Shown piece after piece: positions 16,288 through 24,859 of a stretch of DNA of 64,000 nucleotides. This DNA is from Azophilus sp965116165. GTDB lineage: Bacteria; Pseudomonadota; Gammaproteobacteria; Pseudomonadales; Azotimanducaceae. The translations under genes and the position numbers were made by a program. The stretch spans positions 2,170,001 through 2,234,000 of the forward strand of contig OZ220484.1 of assembly GCA_965116165.1 (NCBI GenBank), written 5' to 3'. The notes below the pieces were generated by a model. It saw only the letters and a list, made by a program, of their open reading frames with translations, did no database searches and was not told the DNA's origin. Numbering within the stretch: position 1 is the stretch's first letter; each line of letters begins with the position of its first letter.

Positions 16288-19062
16288 ATGGCGGACAAGT
16301 GGAATTTCCCGGGAAGCAGATGGTGGAAGTTTGATTTCCACACACATACCCCCGGGTCTGATGATTACGGCCGGGGTGATGGATCCTTAAGGAACATTGA
16401 ACCGGAGCAATGGCTCCGGAAAGCCATGGAATCCGGCCTCGACTGCGTGGCGGTAACAGACCACAATTCGGGCGGCTGGATTGATGTATTGAAGGCCAAG
16501 AACAACGAACTACGAGGCCGTGACGCCAAGCCCGGCTGGTACAGGGAACTGACGATTTTCCCAGGGATCGAGATTACAGTTGCCGACAGTACTAACCGTG
16601 TTCATCTGCTCGCGATTTTTGACCCGAGTTGCGATGGTCAAAAGGTAACCGGTGTTCTGGGTTCTTGTGGCATTACAGACGGCCATGGGGATAGCCAGCA
16701 CACGTCCACGACCACGGGTTTTGTCGAGACGGTTCAAAAGATTACCGACGCAAAAGGGGTTGCCATTCCCGCTCACATTGATCGTTCAAAGGGATTACTG
16801 GAAGGTGTCGCAGCCCTAACGCCCGAGCTTGAAAAAAGCTTGAAAGCGGTACCTGCTGCGGAATTTTGCGATCTCCACAAATTCGACAACGCGGAACCGG
16901 CCTTGAAAAAAGCGATTGACCGCCTTGCAAAATTGGCGGGCTCCGATGCCCACAAACCAGACGGGATCGGAAGGCATTTTAGTTGGCTGAAGATGAGTCG
17001 GCCGTCTATTGAGGGTTTGCGACTGGCATTGCTGGATCATGCATTCTGTGTAAAGAACCAATCCGAGAACCCTAACCGTTCGCCCGATATTTTTTTGTCG
17101 AAGTTGACTATCCGGGCCATGCGGCACTGCGGCCGCATCAGTGGCCGACCATTCGTTGTCCAGTTGCATCCGCATTTCAATTCAGTCATCGGCGGTCGAG
17201 GGACTGGGAAATCCACCCTTCTCGAATCGATCCGTATCGCTTCACGCCGTGATCGGAATCTGGCTACTGAGGCTCCCAGGGTAAAAAACGAATTGGATAA
17301 GTTTATGAAGCTGTCCGCGAATAACGGCGTCATGCGGAATGACACGGAAATTCTGCTGGAACTTCACCGACGGGGCGGCAATTATCAACTGCACTGGAGA
17401 TTTGACGGACAAGGTGCGGTGCTGGAGGAGCGAGTCGACAATGTTTGGCAAGAAGTCGATACCGGTGACCTCGAAGAGCGTTTTCCAGTCGCCATTTTCA
17501 GCCAAAAGCAGATCAACGAGCTCGCATCGAATCCGCGAGGTCTATTGGATGTCATCGACCGATCGGCTCGTGTGAATAGGGCGGAATGGAAATCGCGCTG
17601 GGAAAGCACGAAGAGCCAATTTCTTCAGTTGCGAGAGCGAAGAAGAGAGCTATTTCGGCAACTGGCTGGTGAGCAGCAATTTCGCACGAAATTGGGAGAC
17701 GTTGAGAACGATCTAAAGCAATACGAGGAACAAGGTCATGGCAAGGTGCTCAAGCAGTATCAGAGACGCAGCCAACAGAGGAGTGGCCTTCCCGATAGCC
17801 AGATTTTTGATGATATCTCGTCGCGCATAAGGGAACTTTCATCCAACGTCGGCCTGTCTGATTTTCCCATACATTTGTTTGATGAACAGGATGAAATAAC
17901 CACCGGGATTAGAACGATTCACGAACAAGCGCGGTATGAACTAAAAAGAGTCAGTGAAAATCTTGAAAAACTCGCGGATAGAGTTGATGAACTAAAAATC
18001 CAAAGAGAAAAAGATATTTCCTTGAGCATGTGGCACCGGGAGGTACAGAAAAGCATTGCTGCCTATAATGGGTTGGTCCAAGAGTATGAGGAAAGGGAGA
18101 GTCAACTAAGTATTTCTCTTTACGGTGAGTGGGTTCAACAGCGCGGTCAATTGCAACGGAAATTGAAAAATCTGGATTTCATTCGAAAGGAAGTTGAACA
18201 TACGGAAAAGCAGTTAGGGGAATCCCTAGTCAAGCTTCAGGCATTACGTCTGGAATTGCTAGAAAAGAGAAGAAATTTTCTTAACGAAGTCATAGGGGAC
18301 AACTCGTTTGTACGCATGGAATTGATCAAGTATGGCGACGTGAGCACATTGGAAGACGAATATCGATCTCTGCTCAATCTTGAAGATGGAAGATTTGTAA
18401 GTTCGGTATTCGATCAAGAAAATAAACGGGGTCTGCTATTAGATTTTAGCGAATGGGAAAATTCCAAAAAATCTGAAGCGGATCTGCCGAAGATGATTTC
18501 TTATATAAAAACCGAAACATTCGATATCGCTAGAGGGGTGTCTTCTGGAAACCATGGTGCATTTGGAAATCGCTTGAGAAAACTACTAGAGGAAAAGCCT
18601 GCCAATTTTGATCAACTCGATGCATGGTGGCCCGAGGATATGTTACGGGTCAGATATTCCAAAGGCCCTCTCTCAGGTAAATTTGATGATCTTGAAAAAG
18701 GATCAGCCGGACAGAAAGCTGCGGCAATTCTGGCGTTTTTACTGAGCCATGGCACCGAACCGTTGATTATCGATCAACCAGAAGACGATCTGGACAATGC
18801 ATTGATCTATGATCTCATCGTTAGCCAAATCCACAAAAATAAAATTAGGCGCCAGCTTATTATTGCGACCCACAACCCCAACATCGTAGTAAACGGAGAT
18901 TCCGAACTAGTCCATATCCTGAAGTATGAAAACGGTCAGGTGCAAATTGACCAGCAGGGTGGTTTGGAGGAATCCCATATTCGAGAGTCGATCTGCACCA
19001 TTATGGAGGGTGGTCGTCAGGCGTTTGAAAGGCGTTACAGACGCATAGCGGCGAAGGCTTAG
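16288..19062 (+). CDS. PHP-phosphoesterase/SMC-like ATPase (TrlF family)
   Basis: This 924-residue protein fuses a PHP phosphoesterase domain (FDFHTHTPGS at about residues 15-24, plus AVTDHNS and IPAHID) to an SMC/RecF-like ATPase. The P-loop GGRGTGKST is at about 302-310, a coiled coil spans roughly 440-740, and near the end are the signature KGSAGQKAAA, Walker B LIIDQPEDDLD and IIATHNPN. PHP domains hydrolyse phosphoesters with metal-bound histidines; the ATPase half resembles defence ATPases such as RloC or OLD relatives. ATG 16288 follows GGGGA by 7 bases; ATG 16276 is possible, and the frame further upstream runs into tmRNA. Parts are near 37% G+C, unlike flanking genes, suggesting transfer. 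Confidence 0.85.
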   Translation: MADKWNFPGSRWWKFDFHTHTPGSDDYGRGDGSLRNIEPEQWLRKAMESGLDCVAVTDHNSGGWIDVLKAKNNELRGRDAKPGWYRELTIFPGIEITVADSTNRVHLLAIFDPSCDGQKVTGVLGSCGITDGHGDSQHTSTTTGFVETVQKITDAKGVAIPAHIDRSKGLLEGVAALTPELEKSLKAVPAAEFCDLHKFDNAEPALKKAIDRLAKLAGSDAHKPDGIGRHFSWLKMSRPSIEGLRLALLDHAFCVKNQSENPNRSPDIFLSKLTIRAMRHCGRISGRPFVVQLHPHFNSVIGGRGTGKSTLLESIRIASRRDRNLATEAPRVKNELDKFMKLSANNGVMRNDTEILLELHRRGGNYQLHWRFDGQGAVLEERVDNVWQEVDTGDLEERFPVAIFSQKQINELASNPRGLLDVIDRSARVNRAEWKSRWESTKSQFLQLRERRRELFRQLAGEQQFRTKLGDVENDLKQYEEQGHGKVLKQYQRRSQQRSGLPDSQIFDDISSRIRELSSNVGLSDFPIHLFDEQDEITTGIRTIHEQARYELKRVSENLEKLADRVDELKIQREKDISLSMWHREVQKSIAAYNGLVQEYEERESQLSISLYGEWVQQRGQLQRKLKNLDFIRKEVEHTEKQLGESLVKLQALRLELLEKRRNFLNEVIGDNSFVRMELIKYGDVSTLEDEYRSLLNLEDGRFVSSVFDQENKRGLLLDFSEWENSKKSEADLPKMISYIKTETFDIARGVSSGNHGAFGNRLRKLLEEKPANFDQLDAWWPEDMLRVRYSKGPLSGKFDDLEKGSAGQKAAAILAFLLSHGTEPLIIDQPEDDLDNALIYDLIVSQIHKNKIRRQLIIATHNPNIVVNGDSELVHILKYENGQVQIDQQGGLEESHIRESICTIMEGGRQAFERRYRRIAAKA

Positions 19063-19072
19063 GCATGTAGGC

Positions 19073-20317
19073 ATGTTTGCAACCACAGACGAACTGCTGA
19101 CCCAAATCCGACTGGGCGAAGATTCCTCTCTTGAATTTAAGAATCCGAGATACAAGGGAAATCAAGTTAATGACCCGCACCGCAACAGCATGGCCGACGA
19201 GTTGTCTGCGATGGCGAATACGGCAAATGGAATTTTGGTATTGGGTATCGATGACAGGACTGGAGCGATTGTCGGTGTCCCCGAGGAAAAATTGGATATT
19301 GTCGAAACTTGGATAAGGGGGATATGCAATGATCTTATTTCGCCTCAACTACTCTGCCGAATTCGGAATATTCCAGTACTCGCCGATGATGATGTGGAGC
19401 GGATTATTATTAGAGTGGATGTCCCCAAGAGCCTTCATGTTCATAGGAGCCCGGGTGGCTATTTCCACAGGATCGGAAGCTCTAGGCGGCAGATGAATCC
19501 GGATGTTCTAGCTAGGCTCTTTCAACAACGAAGTCAGGCTAGGATTATCCGTTTTGATGAGCAGTCGATTACCACTGTGTCTCGAGATATTCTTGATAAG
19601 TCCTTATGGAAAAAGTTTAGAACGCCGCTATCTCCGAAGGATGACGAGGAATTTTTGCTCAAACTGAGACTCCTGACACAAGATGAGGATGGCAACATTT
19701 GTCCCAGTGTCGGCGGACTATTGATGGCTTGCCAACAACCCCAGGAATTTCTTACGAATGCCTTTGTTCAAGCTGTTGCCTATCGGGGGACCGAGCGGAA
19801 TGCGGCCTATCAGTTGGATGCCGAAGACATTTTTGGGCCCTTGGATGTTCAAATCGTCGAGGCCTATCAATTTGTAAAGAAAAACATGAGAATTTCCGCT
19901 GTCAAGGAACCTGCGCGGCGGGACATTCCACAGTACGCGATGCAAGCGGTATTTGAGGCATTGGTAAATGCGGTCGCGCATAGGGACTATTCAATTCAAG
20001 GCTCCAAGATTCGACTACAGATGTTTTCGGACCGTCTTGAAATTTTTTCGCCCGGCGCCATTCCCAATACAATGACGATTGAGAGTCTTCCTCTTCGGCA
20101 GGCGACCCGAAATGAGCTTATCACCAGCCTGCTCGCACGTTGTCCAGTGCCATTTGAGGATTTTTCGAGTGATCGTAAATTTCTCATGGACAAGCGGGGT
20201 GAGGGAGTTCCCATCATACTTTCCGAGAGCGAAAAGCTTTCAGGACGACCTCCGGAGTATCGTCTGCTCGATGACACGGAGCTCTTATTGACCATCTTTG
20301 CTGCGCAACCGCCCTAG
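19073..20317 (+). CDS. AlbA_2 (Schlafen-like) and HATPase-domain protein
   Basis: This 414-residue protein has an N-terminal AlbA_2/Schlafen-like domain: EDSSLEFKNPRY, then MADELSAMANTANGILVLGI near residues 40-59, then YFHRIGSSRRQMNPDVLARL. The C-terminal half carries an ATP-binding HATPase_c_4-like region with ALVNAVAHRDYSIQGSKIRL. Such proteins are often annotated as ATP-binding or RNA-binding regulators. The gene starts 10 bp after the TrlF-type gene and shares its lower G+C, so the two are probably one transcript and one cargo. Function is unproven; the pairing suggests a defence or stress-response module. Confidence 0.8.
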   Translation: MFATTDELLTQIRLGEDSSLEFKNPRYKGNQVNDPHRNSMADELSAMANTANGILVLGIDDRTGAIVGVPEEKLDIVETWIRGICNDLISPQLLCRIRNIPVLADDDVERIIIRVDVPKSLHVHRSPGGYFHRIGSSRRQMNPDVLARLFQQRSQARIIRFDEQSITTVSRDILDKSLWKKFRTPLSPKDDEEFLLKLRLLTQDEDGNICPSVGGLLMACQQPQEFLTNAFVQAVAYRGTERNAAYQLDAEDIFGPLDVQIVEAYQFVKKNMRISAVKEPARRDIPQYAMQAVFEALVNAVAHRDYSIQGSKIRLQMFSDRLEIFSPGAIPNTMTIESLPLRQATRNELITSLLARCPVPFEDFSSDRKFLMDKRGEGVPIILSESEKLSGRPPEYRLLDDTELLLTIFAAQPP

Positions 20318-20580
20318 GGCCTGTTAACACCATCTGGGTTAGCCCTGCCGGGAGCCGTTTTTTCCCGGGCAAGGCGGAGCGAGTGCGGTGTGGCCAGCGT
20401 CACATGAGCGAGCGACAACACAGTCCGGGGGAAAAACGGACCCGGCCCTCCGGGTTGCGCCCCAGGCCGCGCCACTCGGCGTTGCTCGTCGCTTATTTGA
20501 CGCTGGCTGAAAGATTTGGTATCCGGCCCGCCAAGTTCTTCGGTGGGTAAACTTGCGGCGAAAAACCACAACGCAAAACA
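20318..20580. mobile_element. Probable degenerate IS end or MITE-like sequence
   Basis: This 263-bp non-coding stretch starts GGGCCTGTTAACACCATC, the look of an insertion-sequence end. It has internal inverted arms: GGCCAGCGTCACATGAGCGA (from 20391) is largely repeated as the reverse complement around 20485-20512. AGGGC at 20316-20320 and GCCCT at 20341-20345 also pair. No credible protein is encoded; the minus-strand ORF here has no domain signal. Confidence 0.4.
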
Positions 20581-20583
20581 TTG

Positions 20584-20684
20584 GGGACTTATAAAGGAAA
20601 GTTGACAGAAACCGGCATGTGGTGGTTTTCAGCCGCTAAATCCTCAATATATAGTGGTACGTCAACTTACGTATAATAAGTCCC
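20584..20684. mobile_element. 101-bp MITE-like palindromic element
   Basis: GGGACTTATAAAGGAAAGTT (from 20584) and the reverse complement of AACTTACGTATAATAAGTCCC (ending 20684) form imperfect ~24-bp terminal inverted repeats around a 54-bp centre containing GCATGTGGTGGTTTT. It ends 18 bp before the start of the luciferase-like gene and must form part of its upstream region. A decayed relative lies at 54438-54467. Confidence 0.55.
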
Positions 20685-20702
20685 AAACATTGAGGAGGCA
20701 AA

Positions 20703-21758
20703 ATGAAACTTGGACTCGCGCTTGGCTATTCCGGTGCCAACATGGATCTGCCATTGAAGAAGGTACAGCTTGCCGAGCGGCTCGGCTACGATTCCGTGTG
20801 GACCGCGGAGGCCTACGGTTCGGATGCCATTACGCCGCTCGCCTTTATCGCGGCGCGCACCGAGCGGATTCGCCTGGGCACCGGCGTGATTCAGCTTGCC
20901 GGCCGCACACCCGCCAATGCGGCGATGGCCATGGCGACACTGGATCAACTGGCCGGCGGCAACCGGGTGATCTGCGGTATCGGCGTCTCGGGTCCGCAAA
21001 TTGTCGAGGGTTGGTATGGGCAACCCTGGGGGCGACCCTACTACCGCCTTAGGGACTATGTTGCCATTATGAAAAAAATCTGGGCCCGGGAAGAGCCCGT
21101 TACCCACGCGGGCGTTGAGATTAGCCTGCCCTACGAGGGGGATGGGGCGATGGGCGTGGGCAAGCCGCTCAAGTCGATTCTGCACATGAACCCAACTATT
21201 CCCATTTGGCTCGGCACCGGCATGGAGTCCACCGTGCGGCTGACAGCGGAGATAGCGGACGGCTGGCTACCCCTGGGCTACGTGCCGGAATCCGCCCACC
21301 TCTATCGGGATTGGATCGACGAGGGTCTCGCCCGCGCCGGCAGGACAAGAGCGGATTTTGAGGCGCAGGCCGGTACCCAGGTCATGATCACCGAGGATTC
21401 CGCCGGAGCGGTGCGCGCGGCGCTGAACCGCCTCAAGCCCAATGTCGCCCTCTATGTGGGCGGCATGGGCCATCGAAGCAAGAATTTCCACAAGGAAATG
21501 ATGGTGCGTCGCGGCTTCGGCGCGGCCGCCGAGCGCATCCAGGAACTCTATCTCGCGAAACGCAAGGACGAGGCAATCGCGGCGGTGCCGGATGAGTTCG
21601 TGGACCAGGGCGCATTGGTCGGCCCCCGGGAGCGCATCCGCCGCCGCTTTCGCGATTGGGAGGATTGCGGCGTCACCGGGCTCACCATCGGCGGCAACGA
21701 AGAGGCCTTGCGCTTTGCCGCGGAATGTGCGCGTCTCAATGTCGAATCCAACGTATAA
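20703..21758 (+). CDS. LLM-class (F420- or flavin-dependent) oxidoreductase
   Basis: This is a 351-residue luciferase-like monooxygenase-fold protein. GYSGANMDLPLKKVQLAERL, WTAEAYGSDAITPLAFIAA and IRLGTGVIQLAGRTPANAAM are typical of the F420-dependent branch, as is PIWLGTGMESTVRLTAEIAD. These TIM-barrel enzymes transfer hydride between F420H2 or FMNH2 and varied substrates; the substrate here cannot be told. GAGGAGG lies 5 bases before the ATG. It is monocistronic and convergent with the amylase gene. The MITE-like element immediately upstream may supply or disrupt its promoter. Confidence 0.88.
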   Translation: MKLGLALGYSGANMDLPLKKVQLAERLGYDSVWTAEAYGSDAITPLAFIAARTERIRLGTGVIQLAGRTPANAAMAMATLDQLAGGNRVICGIGVSGPQIVEGWYGQPWGRPYYRLRDYVAIMKKIWAREEPVTHAGVEISLPYEGDGAMGVGKPLKSILHMNPTIPIWLGTGMESTVRLTAEIADGWLPLGYVPESAHLYRDWIDEGLARAGRTRADFEAQAGTQVMITEDSAGAVRAALNRLKPNVALYVGGMGHRSKNFHKEMMVRRGFGAAAERIQELYLAKRKDEAIAAVPDEFVDQGALVGPRERIRRRFRDWEDCGVTGLTIGGNEEALRFAAECARLNVESNV

Positions 21759-21781
21759 ACCTATGGGCAATTCCCGCCAAC

Positions 21782-24679
21782 CTACCGTACCCGAATCAGC
21801 AGGTCGTCAAGCACTTTGGGCGATTGGGGCAGTGCGCCGCCGAACGACCAATCCGAGGGTGCTGGGGAAATGTCGGTGTATTCCCCCTCCGGCGAGTGCT
21901 CCCAGGTGGTGATGTAGAAGGCCGTGCCGTTCCAACTTTCGATGCCGAGGCGCTTGCCTTCGTAGAAGAACGTCACGGTTCCCGTGTCCGGGTCGCTTGC
22001 AATGCGCGGCGCGATACCGAGTTTGTCGCCCTGTTCATTCGGGCGGGCGTTGTTGATGTTGTACAGGTAGCTCGCCCAGCCGGAGGCGACATGGGCGAGG
22101 TTCCACCTTGAATGCGGGGGCATCCGAGCGTTGAGCCTGGGCAGGACATTGATGCCGGAGCCCGGATCCGTGTCGATAAAGATACTGAATACGACATTGT
22201 CAAAACCGTTTGGAGGAAGCCAGTTGGTGGAAACCTCGCCCAGGGTGAGCGTCAGTTCCAGATTCCTGCCCGCGCTTCTGACCCTGGCGCCCAGGATGTC
22301 CTTCTGTCGGCGGCTTTCCGGCTGTTGCGGCTTGATGTACTTGCCGGTTGGCCCGGTGTCGTCGTTGGCGGGGTCTTTGAAAGTGGCGTCCAAAGTTGGC
22401 CTGAGCACTTCGCCGGTGTAGAAGATGCGTTCGGAAAGCCAGTCGCTCTCGGTATCGTAAACCTGCAAATGGTTTTCCATTCGTCCGAAATCAACGACCG
22501 GGATGTCGATTTCCCAAGCGCCGGCGTTGTCTGTTTGGAAGGCAATTCTGCTGTCCATGTTGCCGTTCCTGATGAGTTGCAGTTCGCTTCGATGGTGTGC
22601 ATGCCCCGCCAAACGGAAGGTGTCGCTGTATGTCCCACCGCTCGCCGGGTGTGTGATCCTGATTGGCGGCGGGTGTGCGCGATTGGCTGGACGCTGAAGG
22701 GCGGTCTCGCCACGCGGCGGTTGCACGGTCGCGGATGGCGGCGGGTCTCCGTGGCCGGCTCGCCGGCGCGGTGTTTGCCTGCCGGTCGAACGATACGGGC
22801 GCTTGTGGGCCGTGGTCGCTTCCGGGGGTTCCGAAGTGGTTGGCGGAGGGGGGGCGGGACTCGCCCGCCTTTGCGGAAATGTCCTGTTGACCGGGGGTTG
22901 CAAATCCTTGTCGGTGGGCGATAGCGCCGCGGGCCCGTCGTGGACATGGCTGATAAAGACGGTGCGCGCCGGGAGCACGGTGGTGACCAACCCAGTGCCG
23001 GCGGTTATCAGCCCGTCCGCGTTGTCCCAATCGGCGCGTGGCGGGCGGGGTTGGGGTCGAACGAGTCCCTCCCGCGTTGCGCCCGCTTGAGAAAGCAACG
23101 CGGCTTTGAGCACTTCGCCCGGGCGGGTGCCAAGCCGCAGTTGATGGGCCAGCACGGAATGGTCCGCGGTGTTCATCAGCACTGTAATGGATCGGCCGTC
23201 CAGGGTGCGTTGATAGGCCAGCAGACCCGGGCCGGCGCTATCCGACGCGAGAATTTTCAGCTTGCCGCGCGTCAGTATCGGGTTTGATCGGCGCAATTCC
23301 GACAATGTTCCGATGAGCCGGTACGCCGTGGAGTCGCGGTCGAAAGAACCCCGTTCGTTGTGGAACCCGCCTTTGAACATGGCCTGCCGCGTCTCCTTCA
23401 GCGCCTGTTCCGTGCCCTGATAAATGATCGGAATGCCCGGAATGGTGAACAGCAGCGCCAGCGCCTGCTCGAAGGCGGCGGTGTGTCCGGTCGCCAGGAA
23501 TCTCGGCGTGTCGTGATTGTCGATGAAGTTGGGAATGCTGAACGGGTCGGCGAAGAGGGACATGAATCGTTCGAGTCGATACGCCAATTGGCTCGTCGGC
23601 TGTCCGCGGCCGACCACGCGCGCTATTTCGAAGTAAAGGGGGTAGCCCAGCATGGAATTGAGATAGGGTTTCTCCCGCGAGCCGATGTATCCCTTAAGCT
23701 TCTTCTCTCCGTCGTCCCTATAGGGGTCGGAGACGGACACGGATTCGCCAAAGGTCAAAAAATGGTCTTTGCCCAGGCTTTGCGCGTGTCGGTAGATACC
23801 GTCATCGTCGTGCAGAAATCGATTCCAGAATTCGTGCTCGACCAGCATGACGGTATCGACGCGGAAGGCATCCACACCGGCTTCGCCGATCCAGTACTTG
23901 TAGGTGTCTTTCAGTGCGTCGATGACGACGGGGTTTTCGGTATTCAAATCGGCGAGCTGCCCGAGCATGTGGTTGGTTTCCTGATAGCGGTCCGCGTAAT
24001 CCTGGATTGTCGGGGTCCAGTGGTAGATGTTGGCCGCGGCGTGCTCGGGATTGCGCCGGTCGATTAGGTGAAATGGCGGTTGCGTTGGGGCGGGCTGGTG
24101 TGAATCGGGCTCGAGCAGGCGGAAGTTCCTGGCGGTATCCGCGGGGTCGTACCCGCCGTCGTAGGTGTAGAAGTTGGCGGTGTGGTTGGCCACGATATCC
24201 TGAATCAGGTACATGCCCCGGCAGTGCAGCTCGTGGGATAGGCGTTTGTAGTCGCCCAGGGTGCCGAAGTGCTTGTCGATCTGCCGGAAATTGACGGCCC
24301 AGTAACCGTGCCAGCCAGCGGCGCGATAGGGTGTGCTCCACCATTGGTTGGCCACCGGCGGCGATAGCCAAAGCGCGGTGACGCCCAGCGTTTGCAGGTA
24401 GTCGAGCCGCTTGATGATGCCCCGAATGTCGCCGCCGCTGAAGTGGGCGCCGCTTGCCGGGTCGTATTCGCCGTGGCCCTGGTCGTTGTTGCTCGCGTCG
24501 CCGTCCTGGAACCGGTCGATAAACAGCATGTAGATCACCTGCTCTTGCCAGGCCGGCGATGGAACATGCAATCGCGGGCTGTTCGCCGAACAGGCCTCGT
24601 CCGCCGCCGCCATGCAGGGCAGCGCGGCGAAGGCCAAACCGAGGAACAGTCGGCGGTGCATCAATTTGATTTTTCCCAT
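21782..24679 (-). CDS. Secreted GH13 alpha-amylase with glucodextranase-like C-terminal module
   Basis: This is a large exported alpha-glucan hydrolase of about 965 residues. A signal peptide (RRLFLGLAFAALPCMAAA) is followed by a GH13 barrel: DAFRVDTV holds the nucleophile Asp, FGESVSV the acid/base Glu and NFIDNHDTPRF the third acid. A Pro/Thr/Arg-rich linker comes next, then a beta domain, and finally a module beginning DPANDDTGPTGKY that resembles the C-terminal domain of glucodextranase. It should degrade starch- or pullulan-type polymer outside the cytoplasm for the neighbouring transporter. ATG 24679 is preferred because GAGG lies 9 bases upstream; ATGs at 24703 and 24661 are alternatives. 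It lies about 180 bp after the sulfatase gene and may have its own promoter. Confidence 0.9.
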   Translation of the reverse strand: MGKIKLMHRRLFLGLAFAALPCMAAADEACSANSPRLHVPSPAWQEQVIYMLFIDRFQDGDASNNDQGHGEYDPASGAHFSGGDIRGIIKRLDYLQTLGVTALWLSPPVANQWWSTPYRAAGWHGYWAVNFRQIDKHFGTLGDYKRLSHELHCRGMYLIQDIVANHTANFYTYDGGYDPADTARNFRLLEPDSHQPAPTQPPFHLIDRRNPEHAAANIYHWTPTIQDYADRYQETNHMLGQLADLNTENPVVIDALKDTYKYWIGEAGVDAFRVDTVMLVEHEFWNRFLHDDDGIYRHAQSLGKDHFLTFGESVSVSDPYRDDGEKKLKGYIGSREKPYLNSMLGYPLYFEIARVVGRGQPTSQLAYRLERFMSLFADPFSIPNFIDNHDTPRFLATGHTAAFEQALALLFTIPGIPIIYQGTEQALKETRQAMFKGGFHNERGSFDRDSTAYRLIGTLSELRRSNPILTRGKLKILASDSAGPGLLAYQRTLDGRSITVLMNTADHSVLAHQLRLGTRPGEVLKAALLSQAGATREGLVRPQPRPPRADWDNADGLITAGTGLVTTVLPARTVFISHVHDGPAALSPTDKDLQPPVNRTFPQRRASPAPPPPTTSEPPEATTAHKRPYRSTGRQTPRRRAGHGDPPPSATVQPPRGETALQRPANRAHPPPIRITHPASGGTYSDTFRLAGHAHHRSELQLIRNGNMDSRIAFQTDNAGAWEIDIPVVDFGRMENHLQVYDTESDWLSERIFYTGEVLRPTLDATFKDPANDDTGPTGKYIKPQQPESRRQKDILGARVRSAGRNLELTLTLGEVSTNWLPPNGFDNVVFSIFIDTDPGSGINVLPRLNARMPPHSRWNLAHVASGWASYLYNINNARPNEQGDKLGIAPRIASDPDTGTVTFFYEGKRLGIESWNGTAFYITTWEHSPEGEYTDISPAPSDWSFGGALPQSPKVLDDLLIRVR

Positions 24680-24859
24680 TCCATTAGGCCTCGGCCCGCG
24701 CATTATTCAGTTGGGGAAGGTCCGAACCAGTCGATAGAGCGGCATTGGACCAATTGCAACCGATTGATCGTTTTAGCGGTCTTCAACTCAAATGCTGCGA
24801 CTATAGAGCTGATCGGACATTCCTTGGTGCGCATGTCGAACTGTGACACAACCCGCAGT

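Noticed and set aside
20318..20571. Minus-strand 85-codon ORF as a gene
   Set aside because: It lies in inverted-repeat sequence, has no domain and no ribosome binding site.
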